DNA of 64,000 bases, taken from assembly GCA_963845695.1 (NCBI GenBank), contig CAWJTQ010000025.1, forward strand, positions 189,372-253,371, in the 5' to 3' direction. Shown here one piece after another: positions 30,912-39,728 of the stretch (the stretch's first letter is position 1; each line of letters begins with the position of its first letter). The position numbers and the translations under genes were made by a program. Source of the stretch: CAWJTV01 sp963845695 (GTDB lineage: Bacteria > Planctomycetota > Planctomycetia > Isosphaerales > Isosphaeraceae). A model generated the notes under the pieces. It did no database searches, was not told where the DNA came from, and was given only the letters and a program-made list of their open reading frames with translations.

Positions 30912-32729
30912 TCATTCCAGCGGCTCGCCAGGACGTTTGACTGGCTTGAACAGGTCATCGGAGAATCTCACGTCGAAGTCGAGGTAATGGCGGGTGACCG
31001 TTTCGATACGGTGCTTTTTACCTTCGTACTCGATGACGAAGATATGACGGATGAGAGTCGGGTACCAGATCCCGTTCGGAGACCGATCGGCCGTTTCGAC
31101 GACCTCCGAATGGTTGATGACTTCCACCGGCGGAGTCTTCGTTGCATCCCGCGTCATCGACTCGTGGCGCACGACCATGTGACTGCGCTGGGTGTCGATC
31201 CAGTATCGCTCTTCTCCTGACGATGAACCACGGACTCCCGTGCGAAGTAGGACTTTGACAGTGTCCAAGGGGCCATCCGCCGGGTCGAGGTCCAGTACCG
31301 GTTCCCAGTTCAACGCAAGGAAGTTGACCAGGTTCTGGGGATACGCGACAAATAGCGGCGCGGTGTCGGCCGGCCACGGGTTGCGCGCCGGACGACTCGT
31401 CCATTTCGGCTGAGGCCATGTCGCTCCGCTCGTCGTGAGAGGATTCGGCTTGTTCGGTTGGCTCTCCCAGCCTCCGGGCCGTGCTTCGTTACCCCAATAG
31501 GTCGATCCGTCGCAGACCTGCTGGGGAACCTGGAACAGCTCGGTCCAGCGATTTTTCCACCATCGTCGCTGGTCCGCATCCGACGCGGGAGTTTTCGGCG
31601 GTGCCGAGGCCGCGCTGACCAGACCGAAAGCCAAGCGATAACTCGTTCCCTTCTGCCAGACGGCGTAGGGAGTGCCGACATACCAGGGCGACCCGGCATC
31701 GCTCACGACATTGAGTGCCAGATGCTTTTCGAATCGCTCCGCGGCCGACTTGATCTCGGAGAGCACCCCTCTGAGGTCGTTTTTCGGCACGAGATCGACC
31801 AGCCTGGCGTCCCGGGGGACTCCCAGGTCGTAGATGTCGATGGGGCCCGTCTCCGGATAGCTGAGTTCCATCTCGATCGACGGCGGATTCATGCTCGGTT
31901 CGCTCAGCACGAGATAGCTCGGGAGTCGCTTATTGCGCGTCTGCGGGTTGACAAGAAACGTAAGTCGAACGATGGGCTTCTGAGCGACCACGTTCGCATC
32001 GACGCCACGGATTGCCAGCTCGTAGCTCCGCCATGTCCGCCCGTGCTTCGCGACAAGCCCTCCCTTCTGTTCGACGAGCTCGATGCCCGGCATCGCGACA
32101 TCGAGCTTGTCAGCCCCACGGACGATCTGCTGAAAAACCTCCTGAAGCCAGCGGTCTGCCCCCTTCTTCCCACCGGCCTCGGGATCCAAGTGCCGTGTCA
32201 GCGTCCGCTCTTTTGAATCGTATACATACGTCACATTCAGACGATGATCGGAAAACCGTACAGAATCCCCGTCGCGCTGTGGCGCTGACATCGCTGGAGA
32301 ACGACATCCAGTCTTCATGGAGTTCTCCGTCCGGGGTCGTGTATTTGCCAAGGCACCACGGCTTGTTCCGGAGCGCCTCCGCGACCTGCGCCCAGCTTTC
32401 GTTTGGATGCAACAACCACAATACCGCCGCCACGGCAGCGACGCATGCGGCGACAGCAGCCAACCCCAGGCGGCCGCGCCACAAGAATTCGACAGAGCCG
32501 CTCGAACCGTACGAGCGGTTTGAGAATGTCCAGACATGAGTCTGGCCGGAAGGGATGGGCGGCCATGTTGTGGCGGACAGAGGGCGGTCGAATCCTGCTT
32601 CCACGCGACAGCCGTTTCAATCACGCGTTGCCGGACATCCTGTGGCGCCGGTTGAGCGAGCACCGCTTGAAGGGCTCGATCCAACAGGTCGCCCGCCGGA
32701 TCGCGAAGTGATTCATGTTCGGTTTTCAT
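30912..32729 (-). CDS. Membrane-anchored anti-sigma-like protein (two compensating frameshifts)
   Basis: The start at 32729 overlaps the stop of the ECF sigma gene by the four bases ATGA, so the two are translationally coupled. The N-terminus (MKTEHESLRDPAGDLLDRAL) is soluble. Between ~32555 and ~32285 the coherent sequence is in another frame and contains a transmembrane segment (LGLAAVAACVAAVAAVLWLL). The large extracytoplasmic domain follows (VRFSDHRLNVTYVYDSKERT, ...KHRIETVTRHYLDFDVRFSD) to 30912. The order of cytosolic N-terminus, one helix and a big outer domain fits a planctomycete anti-sigma regulator, although no zinc-binding motif is evident. Confidence 0.7.
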   Translation of the reverse strand: MKTEHESLRDPAGDLLDRALQAVLAQPAPQDVRQRVIETAVAWKQDSTALCPPQHGRPSLPARLMSGHSQTARTVRAALSNSCGAAAWGWLLSPHASLPWRRYCGCCIQTKAGRRSRRRSGTSRGALANTRPRTENSMKTGCRSPAMSAPQRDGDSVRFSDHRLNVTYVYDSKERTLTRHLDPEAGGKKGADRWLQEVFQQIVRGADKLDVAMPGIELVEQKGGLVAKHGRTWRSYELAIRGVDANVVAQKPIVRLTFLVNPQTRNKRLPSYLVLSEPSMNPPSIEMELSYPETGPIDIYDLGVPRDARLVDLVPKNDLRGVLSEIKSAAERFEKHLALNVVSDAGSPWYVGTPYAVWQKGTSYRLAFGLVSAASAPPKTPASDADQRRWWKNRWTELFQVPQQVCDGSTYWGNEARPGGWESQPNKPNPLTTSGATWPQPKWTSRPARNPWPADTAPLFVAYPQNLVNFLALNWEPVLDLDPADGPLDTVKVLLRTGVRGSSSGEERYWIDTQRSHMVVRHESMTRDATKTPPVEVINHSEVVETADRSPNGIWYPTLIRHIFVIEYEGKKHRIETVTRHYLDFDVRFSDDLFKPVKRPGEPLE

Positions 32730-33232
32730 TCCGGTGTTCTCCTTCGAGCCATCGGTTCAGCAGTCAGGAGCTCTCTCAGTTTCGCCCTCGCCTTGTGAAG
32801 CGCCACGCCCACTGCGCCGGCGGTGATCCCCAACGTGCTAGCGATCTCGGCGTTGGTCATCCCGCTCAGGTACCGCAACGAGAGCACACCCGCCTCGCGA
32901 TCGGGAAGTTTGGTGATGGCCCAGCGCAGCCGTTCTGCCAATTCTCGCTCGACCGCCGCTGCTTCCGGCCCATCGGATTCCGCCGCCACAGGCTCACACG
33001 CGAGCGGCTGCACTGATGGCCGCGTGCGCAATCGGTCAATCGCCCGACGAACGGCCAGATGGCGCAAGAGTCCTCCCCAATTGGTAACAGTGTGCTGCGC
33101 ATGCAATCGAAAGGCATCCATCAGCGCATCCTGAACGACCTCCTCGGCATCAGCCGCATTGCCGAGTAACCGCCAGGCCGTGTCGAATGCCATCGGCCCG
33201 TGCATGCGAACGATCGATTCCCAGTCGGGCAT
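32726..33232 (-). CDS. ECF RNA polymerase sigma factor
   Basis: 168 residues from the ATG at 33232 (MPDWESIVRMHGPMAFDTAW); a TTG at 33316 would add 28 residues. Region 2 is LLGNAADAEEVVQDALMDAF with WGGLLRHLAVRRAIDRLR; region 4 is LPDREAGVLSLRYLSGMTNA, then IASTLGITAGAVGVALHKAR. It directs RNA polymerase to stress or envelope promoters. The coupled downstream gene probably encodes its anti-sigma factor. Confidence 0.9.
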   Translation of the reverse strand: MPDWESIVRMHGPMAFDTAWRLLGNAADAEEVVQDALMDAFRLHAQHTVTNWGGLLRHLAVRRAIDRLRTRPSVQPLACEPVAAESDGPEAAAVERELAERLRWAITKLPDREAGVLSLRYLSGMTNAEIASTLGITAGAVGVALHKARAKLRELLTAEPMARRRTPE

Positions 33233-33365
33233 GAGGAACTCGTCTACAGACGTCGGAATCTCATCTTCTGAACATCCGCACTTACTCTGTCGGAGAAGCC
33301 AGCCTTGAATTACCAAGAATTGAGTTTCATCTTTGCACCCTCAGCATTTCCTGTCGTCGGCTGAG

Positions 33366-33450
33366 TCAGGATTGCACTCCCACGATGACTTCCAGTCCGA
33401 CCGGCGAACCTCGATAACGAGCGCAGTGAATGCGACGATGACCAACAGGC
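33366..33450 (-). pseudogene. RidA-like C-terminal fragment, degraded copy
   Basis: Antisense sequence reads RGSPVGLEVIVGVQS then stop, preceded by a frame-broken LVIVAFTALVI. It aligns with the fragment at 34065-34160 over GGTTCGCC, GTCG, ACTGGA and GTCAT. Family knowledge: RidA/YjgF proteins end in a motif like GAPVEVEVI. Only the last ~28 codons remain. Confidence 0.45.
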
Positions 33451-33453
33451 ATT

Positions 33454-34035
33454 TCATCGACGCCCGTGCTGTGCGATGGCCCAGAGGCGGAGATCTCCGA
33501 AGAGTTGTGCGAGGGCGGCGGGCTGGTAGTGGGCGTTGAGGCCGCTGGGGTTGGGGAGGACCCAGGCGTGGCTGCCGCCGAAGGGGGCCTTTTGGAGGCC
33601 GACGCGGGCGTCTTTGATGCCGGAGACGATGCGGTAGGGGCCGATGCCGACGAAGGCGACGACCGTGGGGCGCCAGCGTTTGACTTTGGCTTGGAGTCGC
33701 TGGCCGCCGGCGCGAATTTCGTCGTCGGTGAGTTCATCGGCGCGGGCGGTGGCGCGCTCGACGATGTTGGTGATGCCGAATTTGAGGTCGAGAAGGAGGA
33801 ATCCTTCAAAGGGTGAGAAGAGGCGCGGGGTGAAGCCGCCGCCGTGGAGGGCGGGCCAGAAGCGGTTGCCGGGGCGGCCGAAGTGGTGGCCGATGGCGGC
33901 GGTGTAGAGGCCGGGGTTGATGCCGGCGAAAAGGACAATGAGGTTCTTGGCGACGAGATCCGGGACGAGCTTGTCGTGCGCGGCGAGGAGCTGGGCTTTG
34001 GTGGGTTTCCACGGGGTGGGCACTTTCCGATTCAT
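33454..34035 (-). CDS. mug: Mismatch-specific uracil-DNA glycosylase
   Basis: Removes uracil and related bases from G:U mismatches in base-excision repair. 193 residues. Motif 1 GINPGLYTAAIGHHFGRPGN has the catalytic Asn of the MUG/TDG class. FWPALHGGGF, LDLKFGITNIVERATARADE, VAFVGIGPYR and motif 2 PNPSGLNAHY are all present. The N-terminus WKPTKAQLLAAHDKLVPDLV is as in Actinobacteria-type MUG. It is flanked on both sides by remnants of RidA, suggesting that it moved into this site. Confidence 0.92.
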   Translation of the reverse strand: MNRKVPTPWKPTKAQLLAAHDKLVPDLVAKNLIVLFAGINPGLYTAAIGHHFGRPGNRFWPALHGGGFTPRLFSPFEGFLLLDLKFGITNIVERATARADELTDDEIRAGGQRLQAKVKRWRPTVVAFVGIGPYRIVSGIKDARVGLQKAPFGGSHAWVLPNPSGLNAHYQPAALAQLFGDLRLWAIAQHGRR

Positions 34036-34064
34036 AGGGACGAGTCCCGAGGGGGGTCCGTCAT

Positions 34065-34160
34065 TTACCCGCGCACTTCCAAAATGACCTCCAGTTCGAC
34101 TGGCGAACCGAACGGAAGGCTCGCTACGCCGATGACGAGGCGCGAAGAGACCGACTCTTC
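34065..34160 (-). pseudogene. RidA C-terminal fragment
   Basis: Antisense reads SSRLVIGVASLPFGSPVELE, then VILEVRG and stop, the end of a RidA/YjgF (reactive-intermediate deaminase) protein. The rest of the gene is missing: upstream on the minus strand the sequence runs into the end of the aldo-keto reductase gene. It is a remnant rather than a functional gene. Confidence 0.65.
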
Positions 34161-34202
34161 GCCCAAGACATCCCCCTTGGAGCGATTACTGTCTCAAGCT
34201 CC

Positions 34203-35141
34203 CTATCCTCTCGGAATGAACCCGGGAACACCGGTCTCCACAACGGAATTTAACCTGACCCGCAACTGGATTCCTTCGCTAATCTCCCGCACGGCCTCTT
34301 CAGGAAGGGTGGAGACTTCAAAGTTCTCCTTGATCCGGCTGGGGGTCTTCGAGGTGGTCAGGAGGGCCGTCCCGCGCTGGATAGCCCACGCGAGCAAGAC
34401 TTGCGCGGGGGTCTTGTTGACTCGCTTGGCGATAGCGGTAATGACAGGATCTTCCAGCAATTTGGGCTCGCTGCTATGCCCCAGCGCTGCGAACGCTTGG
34501 AACACGATGCCATTCTTTCTGCAATAGTCCAAAAGGTCCCATTGCGGGAGATACGGATGGGATTCGACGTGAACAACTGCGGGCTTGATCCTCCCCGCTT
34601 CAAAGATCTCTTTCGCCTGGGCCAGGCTGACGTTGGATAATCCGATGGCCTTGCACTTGCCCTCGTCCACTAGACCCTCCAACGCCCTCCATGTATCCAG
34701 CAATGTAACTTCTTTATCATAGATCACATTGCCGTTCGCATCCCTCGGGTCTTGCTCGTCTCCAGGTTGGAAGGCAAAGGGGGTGTGGATGAGATAGAGA
34801 TCGGCGTAGTCGAGTTGGAGTTTCTTGAGACTGGCCTCGAAGGCGGGTTTGACGCGTTCAGGACGATGATTGTTATTCCAGAGTTTCGTGGCGACAAACA
34901 CGTCCTCCCGCTTGATCTTCCCCGCCGTGAACACCTCCTGCATCGCTTCGCCGACCTCCGTTTCATTTCGGTAGCGTTCCGCAGCGTCGAGCTGGCGAAA
35001 TCCCACCTCCAGCGCCGCCTGGGTCGCGGTTCTGGTTGCCACGGGGTCGGGAATCAGTGTGCCAAAGCCGAGGGCGGGGATCGCACCGGATCCATTGTTG
35101 AGGGCTATCCTCGTATAGCGAAGGTTGTCGCTCTCTACCAT
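34203..35141 (-). CDS. Aldo/keto reductase
   Basis: NAD(P)H-dependent carbonyl reductase, 312 residues. The catalytic tetrad is visible: Asp and Tyr in FRQLDAAERYRNETEVGEAM, Lys in VFVATKLWNNNH and His in LYLIHTPFAF. Cofactor-site features include LSNVSLAQAKEIF and LLTTSKTPSRIKENFE near the C-terminus. It resembles the AKR 'xylose/aldose reductase' branch. Codon use is more AT-tolerant than its neighbours (TATCATAGATCACATT, on the plus strand near 34715), which hints at horizontal acquisition. The substrate is unknown. Confidence 0.9.
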   Translation of the reverse strand: MVESDNLRYTRIALNNGSGAIPALGFGTLIPDPVATRTATQAALEVGFRQLDAAERYRNETEVGEAMQEVFTAGKIKREDVFVATKLWNNNHRPERVKPAFEASLKKLQLDYADLYLIHTPFAFQPGDEQDPRDANGNVIYDKEVTLLDTWRALEGLVDEGKCKAIGLSNVSLAQAKEIFEAGRIKPAVVHVESHPYLPQWDLLDYCRKNGIVFQAFAALGHSSEPKLLEDPVITAIAKRVNKTPAQVLLAWAIQRGTALLTTSKTPSRIKENFEVSTLPEEAVREISEGIQLRVRLNSVVETGVPGFIPRG

Positions 35142-35245
35142 GGTTTCACCCCTCCGATATGAATCCGCCGCCGTCGGGCCAGCCTTCAGTGCCGAGATCA
35201 GTTCGGCCGTGGTGAGGATCGCGTGGGCGCACGTCGGCCCGTTCA

Positions 35246-35501
35246 GCTCAGAGTCCGTCCCAGAAGCCCCGGAGGGGCGTCAGCACGTAGCCAGGGGCGT
35301 CAGCCCCTGGGGTGAGAATCGCCAAAACAACCTCCGCCTTTTTCACCGCGGCGCCCCGACCCAAGTCCGGGCGATCGCCCGGACTTGGGTCGGGCGCCGC
35401 GGTGGGTTTGGTGGCCTGGACCGGTCCAGGGCTGACGCCCCTGGCTACGTGCTGATGCCCCCATTCGGGGGCTCAAATGGCTTCTGGAACAGACTCTGAG
35501 C
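35246..35501. repeat. Nested palindromic element (family A ends, three concentric arms)
   Basis: The ends are a 23-bp inverted repeat: GCTCAGAGTCCGTCCCAG at 35246 pairs with CTGGAACAGACTCTGAGC ending at 35501. The next arms are GTCAGCACGTAGCCAGGGGC (~35279) against GCCCCTGGCTACGTGCTGAT (~35437). The centre is a near-perfect 61-bp palindrome (35344-35404) built on CCCGACCCAAGTCCGGGCGA, with one bulged base. No coding capacity. Confidence 0.85.
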
Positions 35502-35770
35502 TTGTCTTCTGCCCTTTTCCGTAACTCTTTTGAGACCAGAGACTTGCGGAGACAGTGATCGCAAGAACACCGATTTTCGTAAATCCCTGTGTTAATTGGG
35601 CTTGCGGAAACTGATTGGTGAAGAACCGTCGAAGACATCTGTAAAAGGGCAAAAGTCAAGCTTAGCGCGGCGTGCATCATCCCCTGCGAGAAGGCCGCCG
35701 TCAACAGAGCACGCCCACACCGACAACGGCCAGCACCAGCACCGACCCCCATCGTTTCCGGCTCCTGACG

Positions 35771-37979
35771 ATGAACGCGATACTCTTGACTACCATTCCT
35801 ATCATCAGAATTGGGCCCTCTCGACGGTCCTATCGTTGGATTAATTCGCATGGCGCCGAGAAGTCAAGCGTCCTGAGGTCGAATGCCTCGCCACCAGTGG
35901 CCGGAGGGCCTCCCCGTTGCTATCGCAAAGTCTTCGCGGCTCATGGGACGAAATCCGTGGTTGAGGATCCCCAAGATGCAGGCGTTTCGCCTGCCAACCC
36001 ACCTGTCGGGGAGATCGTGTTCGAGGAAGCTGGCACGGCGGACTCGCTGTCCCAGGATCGCGTCGCTCAACGACTGGGCCCTCTTGCACTTCTGCTCCTG
36101 TCCGCCTGGTGTGGTCTCGTGGCGGGACTGCTCGAGGTCGGAACGCTCATCCTGCGCAAACGCACGATCGACGCGAACCAGCTCTACCAGATGAGCCGCC
36201 ATTTCGTGTGGCTGATCCCGGTCACGAACCTGGGCGTCTTGCTGGCCTTGGGCATCGCCGGGGGCCTGTTGATTTGGGTTTGGCCCCGTCGCGGTCGCGG
36301 CCTCGTCGCCCGGCTGCTCTGTGCCCTGACCTGGCTGCCGATGGTCCTGGTGGCGTTTCCTCAGATCTATCGTCTGGCCTGGTTGATCGTGACGCTCGGC
36401 ATCGCGGCGCGGCTGGTCCCGACCCTGGAGCGCCATGCCGTCGGTGTTCGGCGGCTGGTTCGGCTCAGCCTTCCAGGGGTCGCCGGACTCGTCTTGATCC
36501 TGACGGGATCGCTCTGGGGGTTCGACCGGCTCGGGGAGTGGCGCGAGCGGGCGCGCCCCTCGCCCCCGCCAGGCACACCGAACGTCCTGCTGATCGTGAT
36601 GGATACCGTCGCCGCCGATCACCTGAGCCTCTACGGGTACCAGCGCCCACCAGCCCGGCAATCGCCCAACTGGCCGGCGCGGATCCGCTTCGATGCGGCC
36701 CGTTCGTCCTCGTCGTGGACGCTGCCATCCCACGCGAGCATGTTCACTGGAAGATGGCCTCATGAGCTCTCCGTAGGATGGCGCACTCCTCTCGATGCGA
36801 CCCGGCCCGACGGTGGCCGAGTTCCTGGGAGCCCGGGGCTTCGCCACGGCGGGCTTCATCGCCAACACCCTGTATTGTGCCGCTGATTCCGGACTGGGCC
36901 GGGGCTTTACCGAGTACCGGGATTATCGCTTCCGCGCCCTCTCTCCCTTCAAAATGGCGTCCCTGGTTCGGCCAACGCTCGATGGTGCCCAGACGTCGGG
37001 GATTTCCTGGTCAACCAGCTCGATCTGGTCGTGCTGGGCGGCGAAGTGAGGCGTTTCCGCGAGTGGTTCGAGACGGACCGCAAGGACGCGGCAATCGTCA
37101 ATCGCGAATTCCTCGACTGGCTGGCCCGACGTCCTGAGCCCGCGCGTCCGTACTTCGCCTTCCTGAATTACTTCGACGCCCACAGCCCGTACCAGCTTCC
37201 GCCCCGGCGGATCCACCGGTTCGGAGTCAAGCCGACCGACGGCCGTGAACGCCTGCTGATCCGGGACTGGTGGGACATGGACAAGAGCCAGCTCTCCCCT
37301 CAGGAACTCTCGTTCGCGTACGACGCCTACGATGACTGTGTCGCGGCTCTCGACGAACAGGTCGGCCGGCTGTTCGACGAGCTCGATCACCGCAAGGCCC
37401 TCGATCGGACCTGGGTGATCCTCGTGTCGGACCATGGCGAGAGCTTCGGCGAGCATTCCGGCGTGTTCTGCCATGGCGCGAGTCTTTACCAGACCGAGTT
37501 ACATGTCCCTCTCGTGATCATTCCGCCTCCAGGGCTCGCGCGGAAACTCGTGGTCCCCGAGACCGCGAGCCTCCGCGATCTCGCGGCGACGATCGTCCAC
37601 CTGGCGGGTCAGGGAACCGACTCTCCCTTCCCCGGAGCATCGCTGGCCCGATTCTGGGACCCTTCCTTCACACCGGCAACGGCGGCAACCGTCGAGCCCG
37701 AGGCCGCGCTGGCGGAGGTTGTCCCCAACGAGACCCTCCTCCCTGGCCCCTCGACTCCTCACGCCCCGCGCTGGCCGCTGGCCGCCCTGGCCGACGGCGA
37801 TTGGAGCTACATCCGACGCGAAGGCGACGTGCACGAGCAGCTCTTCCATCTGCGCGGACGCACGGGAACAACACGACCTCGCGACCGCTCCGAGCTCCCA
37901 GGCGCAGGTCCAGCGGATGCGGGAGACCTTGGGACGGCTCACCGCAGGGCCGCTCACTCCGGATCGCTTCTCGCCCTGA
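35771..37979 (+). CDS. Membrane-bound sulfatase-like hydrolase (several frameshifts)
   Basis: An N-terminal membrane part with about four helices (LALLLLSAWCGLVAGLLEVG, LIPVTNLGVLLALGIAGGLL, LLCALTWLPMVLVAF, LPGVAGLVLILTGSL) is followed by an alkaline-phosphatase-superfamily domain. NVLLIVMDTVAADHLSLYGY and VILVSDHGESFGEH supply metal ligands. The nucleophile site reads SSSWTLPSHASMFTG, with no Cys for formylglycine, so it is not a classical sulfatase and may be a Ser/Thr-type phosphotransferase or hydrolase. The frame changes near 36640, 36680, 36797, 36990 and 37850; the last part ends LGRLTAGPLTPDRFSP at 37979. The start is uncertain. Confidence 0.78.
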
Positions 37980-39728
37980 ATTCGCCACAGGCCTTCCGTC
38001 AAATCCTCACCCATGGGTCCGCGACCGCCAGACCGGATGACCACCCAACGGTCACCGGCGAGCGCGATCGCCGCCCTGAAAGTTTCGAGACTCCTCGTCG
38101 ATCACCACCGATCTCAGCGCGGCGGGTGCGGCAAACCTGGGGAGTGCGACGATCCGACCCGCGCCGCTTCCCCCTCAGTTCGGGCCAAATTGGTCATTCG
38201 AGTAACCCAGTCTTCCTTTTTCTTGGATTTTTTTATCTCCCTCTGTGACCGAGAGTTCCGGAGCCAATCGCCCCGGATTCCGCGATAGGTGCATTAACGG
38301 ATCATCAAACCTGTGGCATACTGAATAATATGGACCATGTGCGACCCTCACCAACAGGAAACCCCGGCTGCGAGCCACGGAGCTGTGCCGCCTGCGGCCG
38401 GGCCCGGCACAGCGATTTCGGGACTCGGCCCGAACTCGCTGGGGGCCATGGGGATCGGAGAGGGAGCCGCGGCCAAAAGTTGACAACGAGTGCCAAATTG
38501 TGCCACAATTCTCGGCAAGTCAGGCCCACCTCACAGCCGGCCCCGCCCAGAACCCACGCCGGATCCGGACATCCCGCCGGTCCTGAGTAGGGACTCTCGG
38601 AAGGGGTCAAAGCCACCGCCCCCAAACGGTGCGGTGGATCGCCGAGGACTCTCAATTTTTATCACCCAACGGCATTTGGACTTCGGTCCAAGAATTCGCG
38701 CCTCGACGCCGTTGTGCGTTACGCTTTTGGAAAACCTGAGGCATCCTAATAGTGAGAGGATCACGACGACTCGACACGAGGGGACTTTCGGACGTCGGAT
38801 ATCGCTTTCTGTCCGGCCGATCCTCGCGATGATCGGACCCAGCGGCCCGTGCACCTCAGCCAGCTTCCCCCAGGACTCGTCCTTCACTCTCACAATCCTC
38901 TCCCAGAAGACGGGAAAACCTCGCATGGACACCGATCGGCTCTCCGTGAGACTAGAACCGCGACACTCTAAAGGGCGTACGAGAAGCGTGTAGAGTGGGT
39001 CGAGCCGCGATTGCTCGTAGCGAGGCCCACCAGAGCGGGGTTCGTCGGGCCTCACGCCCCGTTGCGGCATTCGACCCACCCGACAACCGGCTTCTTCTAC
39101 ACCCTCTTAGACTCTCCAGGATGCATGTGACCGTGGACGTTCTCAGAGAGCCAAGAAAAACGGCTCAAAGGCCGAGATTGGTGAGGATCTTCGGTGTAGG
39201 GTGGGTGCGACCCACCATAACCCCATTTCGAACGGTGGATTGCTTCCACTCTGCAACAGCCCCGTCCAATCTGACGAAACGAACCCAGTCCCAGCATGAA
39301 TGCACGCCTTCAGAGAATCCACTTGAGCCGATCGAGGGGCGTCACCAGCGCGACGAAAAGTTGGCCTTGACCTGCCTGAGCGCTATTCTGATTTTGAAGC
39401 GCGGTGTCTTTTCCCCGCCCCTCGGGCAGAGAGTGCCTGAAGGGCGGGTGAAGTGTCTTCCTCGGGGGTGGGCCCATGTAGCGAATCTAGTGAGAGAGGA
39501 GCAGACCTACAGTATCGCACCTGGGCGGGGTCACGAGACCTGCGACCAGCGCAGGGCACCACCATTTTTCCCAACACGAGCCAGGTCCGCTTTGTACTTC
39601 GTTCGAACGAATCGCGCTGTGCCCCCGGTTGTGATTCGCGCGAGTATTCGAGACTTCTGTGCCATCGGATATCGGTTTTCGGTCGGCTTGCGATTCAGAG
39701 ACAACGAACAACGGACGACGGACTAACG
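37980..39728. other. 1.7 kb without a recognisable gene
   Basis: Open frames on both strands show no family features. Structures seen: AATTGTG-C-CACAATT palindrome (38496-38510) overlapping a possible -35 TTGACA (38480-38485); a stable TTGGAC-TTCG-GTCCAA tetraloop hairpin (38676-38691); a family B palindromic element (38966-39112); and a short GGTGGGTGCGACCCACC palindrome near 39201-39217. Confidence 0.5.
38966..39112. repeat. Palindromic element, family B
   Basis: CTCTAAAGGGCGTACGAGAA, then GTAGAGTGGGTCGAGCC and GAGGCCCACCAG, are inverted against CGGGCCTCACG, TCGACCCACCC and CTTCTACACCCTCTTAGA. The core matches the element at 14495-14639 (GTGGGTCGAGCC...GAGGCCCACCAGA...GGGCCTCACGCC). The extended outer arm (CTAAAGGG/CCCTCTTAG) is seen only here. 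Confidence 0.7.

Noticed and set aside
35246..35501. CRISPR-like or attenuator interpretation of the nested repeat
   Set aside because: The repeats are inverted and concentric, not direct and evenly spaced, and no leader gene or cas gene is nearby.
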